A stretch of DNA of 64,000 nucleotides from JARBUG01 sp035628915. GTDB lineage: Bacteria; Bacillota; Sulfobacillia; Symbiobacteriales; Symbiobacteriaceae. Made by a program: the position numbers and the translations under genes. The DNA lies in NCBI GenBank assembly GCA_035628915.1, contig DASPIW010000006.1, positions 1 through 64,000 on the forward strand, given 5' to 3'. Shown in pieces: positions 24,502 through 32,951 of this stretch; the first letter of the stretch is position 1; every line of letters begins with the position of its first letter. A model generated the notes under the pieces. It did not search any database, was not told where the DNA came from, and saw nothing but the letters and a program-made list of their open reading frames with translations.

Positions 24502-26646
24502 TCAGTCGCTATTCCAGGATTCCGTCGCTTCCTCGGCCACAATCAGGGGCACGACCCCGTGGGCGGCATCGGTGTGGTATTCCATCCGGTTGGCAGCCGC
24601 CACAGACTTCTGCCGGGCCTTGATGCGCCGCAGCCGCGCGGCGGCAAGAGCGTCGCGTTCCGCCAGCACGGCAGCGTCCGGGACGACGCGTCCATCGGCA
24701 AGCGCCGTCGGATCCAGCAGGTCGACACGCCGGGTCCGCAGCCCGATGTGCAGCAGGTCACCCGTCTGCAGCCGCAGAATGCCGCCGCCCCGGGCCGCCT
24801 CGGGCGTCACGTGGCCCATGGCGGCGCCGTAGGTCACCCCGGAGTAGCGCCCATCGCTGAAAATCGTGGTCAGCAGCCGCATGGCCTGGTTGGCGTTCAC
24901 GTGCTGCATGGGGTTGAACATCTCCGGCATGCCGAACGCCTCCGGCCCCTGCCCGCTGATGACCATGGTGATTTTGATTGCACCTGTCCGGACCATCTGG
25001 TCGAAGAGCTGGTCATAGGGCAGGGCCGCGTCCACTTCCAGCTTGAGCCGCGGCCCGTTGTACCGGGCCATGGCCCGCAGCCCCGGTTCCGGGAAAAGGC
25101 GCCCGGCCTGGATCTTGCCCAGAATGTGCGGATCGAGCAGCGCTCTGTTGGCATCTTCCTCGTTTTCAAAGTACAGCACGAAGTTAACCTGGTCATCGAA
25201 CGCCTCTACCTGGTGCGCAGGCATGCCGGCAATCTTGACCTCCGCCGATTCAAAGAAGTTGCCTTGCAGCACTTCCACGCCGCCGTAGTCCCGACGCGGG
25301 GTGTGCAGAATGATCGGGTTCTCCGTCACGCCAGCCGCGGAGAGCCCCCCTGTATCTGAGAGCCGCTCCCGCCAGGTTGTGCCGGTCACCGTCATGGCAT
25401 CGACGTCCATGGGCATGCCGTTCTGCAGCAGCTCGTACATCACCGTCTCGACACCTCGGTGCAAGCCCTGGCACTTCTGCAAGGCCAGTTGGAAGATATC
25501 CCGGCCCTTCGTCAGCGAGTAATCGAAGAGATCGGGCACCGGCAGCGCCGTGCGAATGCGGTCAATGTCCCACACGCTGAAGTCGTAGCCGGCGTACTTC
25601 ATGGCCGCGACCATGTGCATCATCAGGTTGCTGGAACCGCCCGTGGCGCTGTGGATGCGCACGCAGTTGCAGATGTTGGCCCGCAGAATCTCCCGCACGC
25701 CGCACTCGGGCCGGTTGGCAAGCTTGAAGAGGTCGGCGACCTGCCGCTCCACCTGTGCCGCGGTGGGCGCCTCGGGCAGCAGGTCCACCGCCGGATGGGC
25801 AAACCCCAGGGCGGATATGGCCATGCGCGAGGAGTTGCCGGTGCCGTTGAAGGCGCAGATGCCGCCCTTGGCATCGCAGGTCGCCACTGCCAGGGAGCGC
25901 TCGAACGCCTTGTGACTGGCGGGCGTCAGCACCCCCAGCTCCACGGCCCGGGTCAGCACGCCCTGGAAGGCTGTGCCCGTGGTGCACTGCAGAATGTACT
26001 GCATGGTATCGCGCAGGTCGCGGGCGAGGTCCGGAAAGCCCTGCGCCTCGGCGTGCTGCGCCAGCGCTTCCAGTTCAGCGTGGGTCTCCGGCGCAATGGT
26101 GCCGCCCTTCAGCACGTGTGCGGGGGCGAAGGTCGCGAAGACCGGCGCCTCGCCCCGGCGGCGGCGCAGCGCATCCAGATGCGCCAGGCCCGCCACAACG
26201 GCCAGCGGCGTCTTGTCGCAGCCGGCGATTACGTATGCGCCGTGGTAAATGTGCGACTCCATCTGGTTGGCGACCATGGCTGCCACGGCGTTGCGGCTCT
26301 GCAGGCTGTACGACATGCCCATGGTCGATTGGGCCGTGCCGTCGCACATGACAGGGTGGCCGAAGTAAAACGGTACGCCGCCGGCACGCCAGATCGCCAG
26401 GGCGGCGTAGTATACGGTTTCGAGGTCGACAATATGGGCCGGATGGTCCCACGAGCCGCCGATGATGGCGATGCGGGGGGCGTTTTCTTCCAGCCGGTCG
26501 TGAATCGCGGTCAGGGGCCAATCCGGCGCCGGCCCCATGCCGGTGAACCGGTAGGCCCGGTCCAGCAGGGCGGCCACCGTAATGGGTTCGTTCGCCTTGG
26601 CCTGCACGTTCCACGTGTAGGGATTGATCGGGTTGTCAATACGCAT
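24502..26646 (-). CDS. IlvD/EDD-family dehydratase, probable sugar-acid dehydratase
   Basis: A 714-residue Fe-S dehydratase that should remove water from a sugar acid to give a 2-keto-3-deoxy acid. The three cluster-binding positions of the family are seen as MCDGT (Cys101), GCDKTP (Cys143) and ICAFNGTGNSSRM (Cys264). TGGSSNLMMHM and YSGVTYGAAMGHVTPEAARGG are also family signatures. It is 100-150 residues longer than IlvD, nearer to YjhG/YagF-type xylonate dehydratases (about 655), with extra sequence between Cys143 and Cys264. Neighbours (altronate-dehydratase-like and FAH genes) argue against branched-chain amino acid synthesis. Its ATG overlaps the preceding stop (TAATG). Confidence 0.88.
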   Translation of the reverse strand: MRIDNPINPYTWNVQAKANEPITVAALLDRAYRFTGMGPAPDWPLTAIHDRLEENAPRIAIIGGSWDHPAHIVDLETVYYAALAIWRAGGVPFYFGHPVMCDGTAQSTMGMSYSLQSRNAVAAMVANQMESHIYHGAYVIAGCDKTPLAVVAGLAHLDALRRRRGEAPVFATFAPAHVLKGGTIAPETHAELEALAQHAEAQGFPDLARDLRDTMQYILQCTTGTAFQGVLTRAVELGVLTPASHKAFERSLAVATCDAKGGICAFNGTGNSSRMAISALGFAHPAVDLLPEAPTAAQVERQVADLFKLANRPECGVREILRANICNCVRIHSATGGSSNLMMHMVAAMKYAGYDFSVWDIDRIRTALPVPDLFDYSLTKGRDIFQLALQKCQGLHRGVETVMYELLQNGMPMDVDAMTVTGTTWRERLSDTGGLSAAGVTENPIILHTPRRDYGGVEVLQGNFFESAEVKIAGMPAHQVEAFDDQVNFVLYFENEEDANRALLDPHILGKIQAGRLFPEPGLRAMARYNGPRLKLEVDAALPYDQLFDQMVRTGAIKITMVISGQGPEAFGMPEMFNPMQHVNANQAMRLLTTIFSDGRYSGVTYGAAMGHVTPEAARGGGILRLQTGDLLHIGLRTRRVDLLDPTALADGRVVPDAAVLAERDALAAARLRRIKARQKSVAAANRMEYHTDAAHGVVPLIVAEEATESWNSD

Positions 26647-27824
26647 TACAGTGTCGGACCGATCCGCCAGATGCCGAAGTCGTCCTGCCCGAGAATCTCG
26701 GCGCTGGTCAGCTTGCCGCTGGCGACGGCCCTCACCTCCTCGAAAATCCTGCGGCCCACAGTCTGCACGGTCTCTTCCCCGCTGATGACCGTACCCGCGT
26801 TCACGTCCATGTTGTCGCGCATGCGCTCGAACATGGGGGAGTTGGTAGCAATCTTGATCGCCGGGGCGACGACCGACCCGGTCGGCGTGCCCCGGCCGGA
26901 TGTAAAAACGGTGACGTGGGCGCCGCCCGCCACCATGCCGGTGATTTGCTCGATGTCGTGGCCCGGGGTGTCCATCCAGACGAGCCCCCTGGTCTTCGGG
27001 CGCTCGGCGTACTCGATGATGTCCTGCAGGGGCCGGGTGCCGGCTTTATAGATGCAGCCCAGCGACTTTTCTTCAATCGTCGTGATGCCGCCCTCGATGT
27101 TGCCCGGCGACGGCTGGGCGCCCCGGAAGTCCACGCCCATCTTCATGACATCCTGCTCGAACCGGTCGATCACCTCGAAGACCCGCTTCTTCAGGGCCGG
27201 CGTCACGGCCCGCTCCGCCAGCAGGTGCTCCGCCCCGATCAGTTCCGTGGTCTCGGCCAGAATCACCGTGCCGCCCCGATCGATCAGCAGGTCGGAACAG
27301 GCGCCCACGGCGGGGTTGCCGCTCAGGCCCGAGCAGGCGTCCGAGCCGCCGCACTCGGTGGCGAGAATCAGCTCCGACACGTCGATCAGTTCACGCTGCG
27401 CGAGCGATGCGTCCTTGACCATGGCGGCCGCGATGCTCGCCGCATCGGCGATGGCCTGCAGCGTGCCCCCGCTCTCCTGAATCAGCACGACCTCGACCCG
27501 CTTCCAGGGCGCCCGCCGGGCGATTTCGGCGGCGATTAGCCGGGCCTGCGAGGCTTCGCAACCCAGACCCATCACCACGACGCCGCTGACGTTGGGGTGT
27601 GCCCCCGTGCCCACGAACGTGCGGTTGGTCTGCTCAATGTCGGCCCCGACCGCCGCACAGCCGTGCTGGTGGTAGAACGACACGGTGCCCCGCACCAATT
27701 GGGTCACCTGCTGCGCCGCCTTCGCCGCACATACGATGGTCGGCAGCAGCAGCACGTGGTTGCGGATGCCCACCGAGCCGTCAGGGCGCCGGAATCCCCA
27801 GAACTTGCCCTCAGGAATCTGCAT
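26646..27824 (-). CDS. UxaA/altronate-dehydratase-like large subunit (GD_AH C-terminal domain)
   Basis: A 392-residue protein covering the catalytic part of altronate/galactarate dehydratase, which converts a sugar acid to its 2-keto-3-deoxy form using iron. Typical features are GYVRPDGSVG-like GFRRPDGSVGIRNHVLLLPT at the N-terminus, THTQGC-like YHQHGCAAVG, ATECGGSDACSGLSGNP, and GRGTPTG near the end. The SAF lid domain is encoded by the separate upstream gene. ATG 27824 is chosen by homology and an AGGGGGGA site, overlapping the SAF gene by 14 nt. Confidence 0.88.
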   Translation of the reverse strand: MQIPEGKFWGFRRPDGSVGIRNHVLLLPTIVCAAKAAQQVTQLVRGTVSFYHQHGCAAVGADIEQTNRTFVGTGAHPNVSGVVVMGLGCEASQARLIAAEIARRAPWKRVEVVLIQESGGTLQAIADAASIAAAMVKDASLAQRELIDVSELILATECGGSDACSGLSGNPAVGACSDLLIDRGGTVILAETTELIGAEHLLAERAVTPALKKRVFEVIDRFEQDVMKMGVDFRGAQPSPGNIEGGITTIEEKSLGCIYKAGTRPLQDIIEYAERPKTRGLVWMDTPGHDIEQITGMVAGGAHVTVFTSGRGTPTGSVVAPAIKIATNSPMFERMRDNMDVNAGTVISGEETVQTVGRRIFEEVRAVASGKLTSAEILGQDDFGIWRIGPTL

Positions 27825-28101
27825 GGACCTTGTCCCCCCTCCCCCGGTTGCTCTCGATGTTCTGCACATGGGCATGCTCCCCGGCCGCGATCGCCCGGGA
27901 GGCCGTGCCAATGACCTGGCCGTACTTCAGCACCGGCTCGCCCTGGGCGATGGGCCGGATGGCGAACTTGTGGCCAAATGCAATCGGCTGGGCCAGCCTT
28001 ACCGTATTGCCGTCGATGACCAGCGCAAACCCGGCCGGCAGGTCGGCCACCGCCGTCGCAACGTTGTCGACCGAAGGCTTCATAATTACGTACTGCGCCA
28101 T
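27811..28101 (-). CDS. SAF-domain protein, altronate-dehydratase-like small subunit
   Basis: A 96-residue protein matching the N-terminal SAF (UxaA-N) domain: NVATAVADLP, then GHKFAIRPIAQGEPVLKYGQVIGTA and the closing GEHAHVQNIES. It should pair with the adjacent large subunit to form one active enzyme, as in many split GarD/UxaA-type dehydratases. ATG 28101 is preceded by GGGAGGAGGA. Confidence 0.9.
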   Translation of the reverse strand: MAQYVIMKPSVDNVATAVADLPAGFALVIDGNTVRLAQPIAFGHKFAIRPIAQGEPVLKYGQVIGTASRAIAAGEHAHVQNIESNRGRGDKVHADS

Positions 28102-28103
28102 AC

Positions 28104-29429
28104 TCAGTCCTCCTCCCAGGGCCGGCGCCCCGTCCGGTGCTCGGGCAGTGGCAGGTCGGCCAGACGGCCGTCCGCCGCGAAAGTCATGGGCATGGGGTCC
28201 GTCAGGGCTTCCAGGCTCGGGTTCTTCACCCCGTCCGACTGCCATAGCGCCTCGGAGACCCACATTTCTTCAAGATGGAGTGTGGAACTGACACGCACGA
28301 GGCGGGGGCGCTCCACATCCACTCGGTTGCAGGTGATCAGGGCGACGGCAATCGCCTGCCTGTCATCGGGCATCCAGAGCGGCGTGGCGGCACTGCCCAG
28401 TTCAGAGCTGGTAATCTGGTTGGTCCAGAACTGCTGGTAGTCGATGTTCTCGACAACCGCCCGGGTGGTCACGTCGGCGGCGCCGAGCCCCGTCGCGTTG
28501 CCGTGGGTCTGCTCGGTCAGGCGCAGCACTACGATCTTCTGGGGGTTGCGGGCCGGGTCGCCTGGGATATGCCGCACCGCATACCGCCCGGTAATGTTCG
28601 GGTCCATGCCGCTCCCGCTGATGTTCTTGCCCAGGTAATCCACCACCAGCACATCCAGGTGGTCGAACGGGATCTGCGGCATCAGGCTCCGGCAAAGGTT
28701 CATCAACTCCGGCTCCCGGCCGGAAATTCGTTCGGCGGGCACAAGCTCAATATGGGCCGGCTCCTCGTAGGCGTTCTCCACGGTCGCCAGGCCGCCCAGA
28801 ACGTTGACCTTCTCCAGAACCACGGCTGCAGCCGCGGGAATCGTCTCGTGGAAGGTATCGAACCCCTGCTTATGGATCAGGGCGGCGCCGCGGTGCTTGC
28901 CGAAGCCGATGACCAGCATTTTGCTCAGGCCGCTCTCCACCGGACCGTGAAAGTCCGTGTGGACCTTGACCCGGTTTATGGGCAGTACGGCGTCCGCTGC
29001 AAGGGCTTCCCGGCTAAAATGAACCGGGAAGCCGCCCGGCGTATAGCCGAGCAGTTCGGTATCCATGCCGGAGCGGAATTCGACGCCCATGGACGCAGGC
29101 GTAACGCCGTAGCCGGCCAGCACATCCATTTGGCCGTCCGGCGTGGCGCCGCCATGGCTGCCCATGGCGGGCACGATGAACGGGCGGGCGCCCCGCTGCT
29201 TCAGCTCGGCGATTACCGTCCCGGCGATCTGATCGATCCGGGCGACGCCGCGGCTGCCGACGCCCACCGCCACTCTCATGCCCGGGCGGATCCGGGCGTC
29301 CAGCTTCTGCATTTCGCGGGCGACGGCACCGGCCACGTCCGCTTCACGCGGGGCGTCGAAACGCTGCCGCACCTTCCGCCACTGCGGGAATGCAGTGTCG
29401 AGGCCCCCTTCTACGACTTGAAAGGCCAT
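28104..29429 (-). CDS. LarA-like nickel-pincer (DUF2088) racemase/epimerase
   Basis: A 441-residue member of the lactate-racemase superfamily. Family members use a nickel-pincer nucleotide to invert the carbon bearing a 2-hydroxyl; known substrates include lactate, malate and gluconate. The N-terminal DUF2088 domain has SHGG (His92), the HTDFHGPVESGLSK segment (His157/His161, candidate pincer Lys170) and His186, whose 16-residue distance from the lysine equals that in LarA. Set among sugar-acid dehydratases it is more likely a sugar-acid C2 epimerase than a lactate racemase, though adjacent LutABC leaves lactate possible. Cofactor genes larB/C/E are not in this window. Confidence 0.82.
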   Translation of the reverse strand: MAFQVVEGGLDTAFPQWRKVRQRFDAPREADVAGAVAREMQKLDARIRPGMRVAVGVGSRGVARIDQIAGTVIAELKQRGARPFIVPAMGSHGGATPDGQMDVLAGYGVTPASMGVEFRSGMDTELLGYTPGGFPVHFSREALAADAVLPINRVKVHTDFHGPVESGLSKMLVIGFGKHRGAALIHKQGFDTFHETIPAAAAVVLEKVNVLGGLATVENAYEEPAHIELVPAERISGREPELMNLCRSLMPQIPFDHLDVLVVDYLGKNISGSGMDPNITGRYAVRHIPGDPARNPQKIVVLRLTEQTHGNATGLGAADVTTRAVVENIDYQQFWTNQITSSELGSAATPLWMPDDRQAIAVALITCNRVDVERPRLVRVSSTLHLEEMWVSEALWQSDGVKNPSLEALTDPMPMTFAADGRLADLPLPEHRTGRRPWEED

Positions 29430-29451
29430 GGCTCCAATGCCCCCTTGCGAA

Positions 29452-30354
29452 TTACAGCTGATGAATGGGGTTGCGAAGCGTACCTATGCCGGAGATCGCG
29501 ATCTCGACCACATCGCCCTCCAGCAGGGTGAAGCTTTCATCCGGCACCAGGCAGGTGCCGGTGAGCAGGACCGTTGGCCCAAGCAGTTCGTTGTCCCGGT
29601 TCAGGAAGGAAACCAGTTCCGGGAAGGTCCGCTTCATCTGGCGGGTAGAAATCTCCCCTTCAAAGGCAGCCTTGCCGCCCCGCAGGATCGTCATGTGAAT
29701 GATGAACTCCGACGGCGGCGTATCGGTAATCAGGACGGCCGGGCCCACGGCGCAGGAGCCCTTCCACATTTTCGCCTGGGGCAAGTAGAGCGGGTTGACG
29801 CCTTCAATATCGCGTGAGGACATGTCGTTGCCCACGGTGTAGCCGACAATCCGGCCGCTTCCGTCCAGCATGACCCCCAGTTCCGGCTCCGGCACGTTCC
29901 ACTTGGAATCGGAGCGCAGGTTGAGCACGGCGTTCTGCCCGCTGACCCGCCCGGAGCTCGCCTTGAAGAAGATTTCGGGGCGCTCGGCTTCATAGACCCG
30001 CGTGTAAATATCGGGCACGTCGGATTCGACCACCCGGGCGTCGCGAGACCGGAGATAAGTAACGCCGGCGGCCCAGACTTCGGCCACGGGCGGGGCCATC
30101 AGGTGCGCCTTCTCCATGGCGGGGGCGACATCCAGGTCCGCATAGCGATAGGAAGCGGCCCTATGCAGGAGGCCGGGAACGAGGTCGGCAAGCAGTTGGG
30201 CCGGAGTCTTGCCGGCGTCCAGCGCTTCCGCGAAGAGCACAGGCAGGGAAGCACAGCGCACGGGGTCGGCGGCGGTCAGGTCATAGACCCGTTCTTCCCG
30301 TACGAGTCCAAGTCGGGGACCGATGCGCGGAAGCCAAAACGTGACCAGCAGCAT
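29452..30354 (-). CDS. FAH-family protein, probable 2-keto-3-deoxy-sugar-acid dehydratase
   Basis: A 300-residue fumarylacetoacetate-hydrolase-fold enzyme. The metal-binding and signature segments are AERPEIFFKAS, WNVPEPELGVM, GNDMSSRDIEG and NPLYLPQAKMWKGSCAVGP. The last motif resembles 2-keto-3-deoxy-D-arabinonate/xylonate dehydratases (KdaD/XylX-like), which form 2-oxoglutarate semialdehyde; a diketo-acid hydrolase role releasing pyruvate and lactate is a second option that would explain the neighbouring LutABC. It is the second gene of the FadR-controlled operon. Confidence 0.8.
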   Translation of the reverse strand: MLLVTFWLPRIGPRLGLVREERVYDLTAADPVRCASLPVLFAEALDAGKTPAQLLADLVPGLLHRAASYRYADLDVAPAMEKAHLMAPPVAEVWAAGVTYLRSRDARVVESDVPDIYTRVYEAERPEIFFKASSGRVSGQNAVLNLRSDSKWNVPEPELGVMLDGSGRIVGYTVGNDMSSRDIEGVNPLYLPQAKMWKGSCAVGPAVLITDTPPSEFIIHMTILRGGKAAFEGEISTRQMKRTFPELVSFLNRDNELLGPTVLLTGTCLVPDESFTLLEGDVVEIAISGIGTLRNPIHQL

Positions 30355-30357
30355 GGT

Positions 30358-31071
30358 CTATTCACACTCCTTGAGGGCATCCTGCTTCATCACTTGCTCC
30401 AGGTCGAACTGGACGTTCTTCATGTGGTCTCGCATCGCATAGCGGGCTGCCGCCTCGCTATGAGTGCTGATCGCTTCATAGACCTGCCGGTGGCTGAAGA
30501 CGGCCCGCTCGCCGGAACCAGACACGTTGTGGGTCTTTGCCCGCAGGTGGTCAATGAGGCCGTAAATGTTGGCGTAGACCTGCGACAGAATGCGGTTGCC
30601 GGCCGCCTCCACCACGGTCTCGTGAAACTCGAGGTCGGAGGGCAGGTAGTCTTCACCGTTGGCCAGTTGCTCTTCCATGGTTCGCAGGCTGCGGGCGAGC
30701 CGTTCGCGGTGCACGGCGGAGGCCCGGCGGGCAGCGAGGCCGGCCATCTCCACCTCCAGCACAGTGCGGGCCTCAATCAGCTCAAGCAGCTGCTCCGACT
30801 CCAGCATGTTGCCGACCAGCGGGTCAATCATGCTCTGCGCCGTAGGGCGGCTGACAAAGGTACCTTCGCCCTGGCGAGCTTCCACCAGCCCCATGGCCGC
30901 CAGCACTTTGAGCCCCTCCCGCATGGCAAGGCGGCTCACGCCCAGGCGGGCGGCTAGTTCTCGCTCCGGCGGCAGCTGGTCACCCGGCTTCAAGTCACCC
31001 CTGGCAATGGCGTCCCGAACCTCGGCAATGACCGCCTCGCCAACGCTGGTTCGTTTCACACGGTTGAGCAC
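30358..31071 (-). CDS. FadR-subfamily GntR transcriptional regulator
   Basis: A 237-residue repressor with an N-terminal winged HTH (about 10-70, GDQLPPERELAARLGVSRLAMREGLKVL) and a helical FCD ligand domain (about 95-230). GTG 31071 is chosen because GGAGGGAGATCA precedes it; an in-frame upstream extension has no site. It is the first gene of the sugar-acid operon, and a textbook FadR-type operator lies 30 nt upstream, indicating autoregulation. The inducer is likely a sugar acid or its keto-deoxy product. Confidence 0.92.
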   Translation of the reverse strand: MLNRVKRTSVGEAVIAEVRDAIARGDLKPGDQLPPERELAARLGVSRLAMREGLKVLAAMGLVEARQGEGTFVSRPTAQSMIDPLVGNMLESEQLLELIEARTVLEVEMAGLAARRASAVHRERLARSLRTMEEQLANGEDYLPSDLEFHETVVEAAGNRILSQVYANIYGLIDHLRAKTHNVSGSGERAVFSHRQVYEAISTHSEAAARYAMRDHMKNVQFDLEQVMKQDALKECE

Positions 31072-31100
31072 TGATCTCCCTCCATAGGTCATACCTCTGA

Positions 31101-31111
31101 TGGTCAGACCA
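31101..31111. promoter_or_regulatory. FadR-subfamily operator
   Basis: TGGTCAGACCA is a perfect inverted repeat matching the FadR-subfamily consensus TNGTNNNACNA. It lies just upstream of the ribosome site of the FadR-type gene. Confidence 0.75.
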
Positions 31112-31140
31112 TTAGGGGCAAACGAAACCGCCATGAGCTT

Positions 31141-31177
31141 ACGCCCCCACCAAGGTTGAACGGTGGGGGCGTTTTTC
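31141..31177 (+). terminator. Hairpin between lacI-type and fadR-type genes, T-tract on the plus strand
   Basis: ACGCCCCCACC/GGTGGGGGCGT stem with TTTTT following on the plus strand. All neighbouring genes read on the minus strand, where no T-tract follows. It may still separate the two leftward units. Confidence 0.65.
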
Positions 31178-31184
31178 TTACCCC

Positions 31185-32234
31185 TTACGCCGGCTCTAAC
31201 TGCTTGTCCTGTATCCCGTTGCATACGGCCCCGCAGCTCTGGCGAACGACGAGCTTCGGGGGCAGAATGACGGAAGTCGGACCGTTTTGCTTGCCGGTAA
31301 TGAGCCCAATCAACATTTTCGCCGCTTCCAGGCCCATCTCCCGTTTGGGCTGGTGCACCGTGGTCAGCGGCACGATAAAGCTGTCTGACAGGCTGATGTT
31401 GTCGACCCCGACCACCGCCACGTCCTCGGGCACCCTGAGCCCGGCGGCCTGTACCGCCTTAACGGCGCCCAGGGCCATCAGATCGCTTGTAACGAGCATG
31501 GCGGTAGGCCGGTCAGGAAGCCGCATCAGGGATTCGGCGGCTTTGTAGCCGGCTTCCTCATGAAACCCGCTCCCCCAGTGAACGTAGCCGTTCGGTACAT
31601 CAATGCCCGCTTCGGCCATGGCCTGAAGGTAGCCAGAATGCCGCTCCCAGCTCGTGGAGTGCTGGGGGGAGCCGGTAATGCAGGCAATCTTCCGGTGCCC
31701 CAGCGACAGCAGATGCCGGGTGCCGGTCTGACCGATGGCGACGTTATCGCTGCCCACGTAATTCATCACCCCGGGGTACGGGGTCCGGTTGATGAACACA
31801 TACGGCACCTTCAGGCCCTGCAGGTGGTCCAGCAGGGTAACGTCGCCGGCCAGGGCAGTGGCCACCACCAGCCCTGCTACCTGCGCCGCCTTCAGGTTCT
31901 GCAGCGCGTCGCCCACCCGGCCCGGCTCATCGCCGGTGTTGTGGATGACGACCTGATAGCCAAGGCTGGTCGCACCTTCTTCGAAGCCTACGGCCACTTC
32001 CGAGACGAACGGGTTGCGAATATCGGTCAGGATGATCCCCAGGAGGCGGCTGCGCCGGCTTCGCAGACTCTGCGCAGCGAAATTCGGCTTATAGTCGAGT
32101 TCCTGAACTGCATCCAGGACACGCTCGCGGAGCAGGTCGCTCACGCCGGCGGACTGGTTTAGTACGGCTGAGACAGTCGCAATGGAGACGCCGGCACGTT
32201 TTGCTACTTCCCGGATGGTCACTCCCGAGGTCAT
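31185..32234 (-). CDS. LacI-family transcriptional regulator
   Basis: A repressor of about 349 residues with the N-terminal HTH TIREVAKRAGVSIATVSAVL and a periplasmic-binding-type effector domain (about 60-335; ILTDIRNPFVSEVA, HSTSWERHSGYLQAM). It lies only 12 nt after livF, so it belongs to the transporter operon. The start is ambiguous: GTG 32237, ATG 32234 or GTG 32222 (the last best fits the family). LacI-type palindromes GAAACGTTTC occur upstream of the whole unit (41406-41702) and are good candidate targets. Confidence 0.92.
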   Translation of the reverse strand: MTSGVTIREVAKRAGVSIATVSAVLNQSAGVSDLLRERVLDAVQELDYKPNFAAQSLRSRRSRLLGIILTDIRNPFVSEVAVGFEEGATSLGYQVVIHNTGDEPGRVGDALQNLKAAQVAGLVVATALAGDVTLLDHLQGLKVPYVFINRTPYPGVMNYVGSDNVAIGQTGTRHLLSLGHRKIACITGSPQHSTSWERHSGYLQAMAEAGIDVPNGYVHWGSGFHEEAGYKAAESLMRLPDRPTAMLVTSDLMALGAVKAVQAAGLRVPEDVAVVGVDNISLSDSFIVPLTTVHQPKREMGLEAAKMLIGLITGKQNGPTSVILPPKLVVRQSCGAVCNGIQDKQLEPA

Positions 32235-32246
32235 CACCCCCTGAAA

Positions 32247-32951
32247 CTAGAGGCCAAGGTAGGCTTCCCGAATCTGCGGGTTCGCCAGGAGCTCGCTGGC
32301 CGCACCTTCCATGACGATCCGCCCCGTTTCGAGGACGTAGCCGCGCTGGGAGATGCCGAGTGCCTCTACGAGGTTCTGTTCCACAATCAGGACGGAGACA
32401 CCCTGCTTGCTGACCTTGGCCAGTTCGGTGAAAACCTGCTTCACAACGATGGGCGCCAGGCCGAGCGAAGGTTCGTCAACGATCATCAATTTAGGTTGTA
32501 GCATGAGGGCGCGGGCAATGGCAAGCATCTGCTGCTGTCCGCCGCTCATGGTGCCCGCCAGCTGCGTCTTTCGCTCAGCCAGAATCGGGAAGAGCTCCAG
32601 CATTTCGGCCAGCTTCTTGGAGCGGTCACCCCGGGCTCGGGGCGTGTAGCCCCCCAGCAGGAGGTTGTCCTCGACGGTCATCTTGTGCAGAATGCCGCGG
32701 CCCTGGGGAATGTGGGCGATGCCTAGCTGCGGAAGCAGATGCGGCTCCACTTTGGAGATGTCCGTGCCGTCAAGGAGAATTGAACCGTTCCAGAGCGTGG
32801 CCAGGCCGGAAATCGCCCGCAGCAGGGTGGTCTTGCCGGCGCCGTTGGAGCCGACCAGCGCCACCGTCTCGCCGTCGCGCACTTCCATGGAGACCTCGTC
32901 GAGGACCTTCATGTCGCCGTAGCCGGTGGTGATTTTTTTGATCTCAAGCAT
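32247..32951 (-). CDS. livF: Branched-chain-amino-acid-type ABC transporter ATPase LivF
   Basis: A 234-residue ATPase. Walker A is GSNGAGKTT, the signature is MSGGQQQMLAIARAL and Walker B is LMIVDEPSLGLAP; the length and GYVLETGRIVMEG near the end are LivF-like. It pairs with LivG to power the HAAT-family importer. ATG 32951 is chosen by homology; it overlaps livG by 8 nt. Despite the name, the substrate may be a carboxylic acid, given the neighbouring acyl-CoA genes. Confidence 0.94.
   Translation of the reverse strand: MLEIKKITTGYGDMKVLDEVSMEVRDGETVALVGSNGAGKTTLLRAISGLATLWNGSILLDGTDISKVEPHLLPQLGIAHIPQGRGILHKMTVEDNLLLGGYTPRARGDRSKKLAEMLELFPILAERKTQLAGTMSGGQQQMLAIARALMLQPKLMIVDEPSLGLAPIVVKQVFTELAKVSKQGVSVLIVEQNLVEALGISQRGYVLETGRIVMEGAASELLANPQIREAYLGL

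Noticed and set aside
24502..26646. Branched-chain amino acid biosynthesis gene ilvD
   Set aside because: Length, sequence and neighbours fit a sugar-acid dehydratase; no other ilv genes are present.
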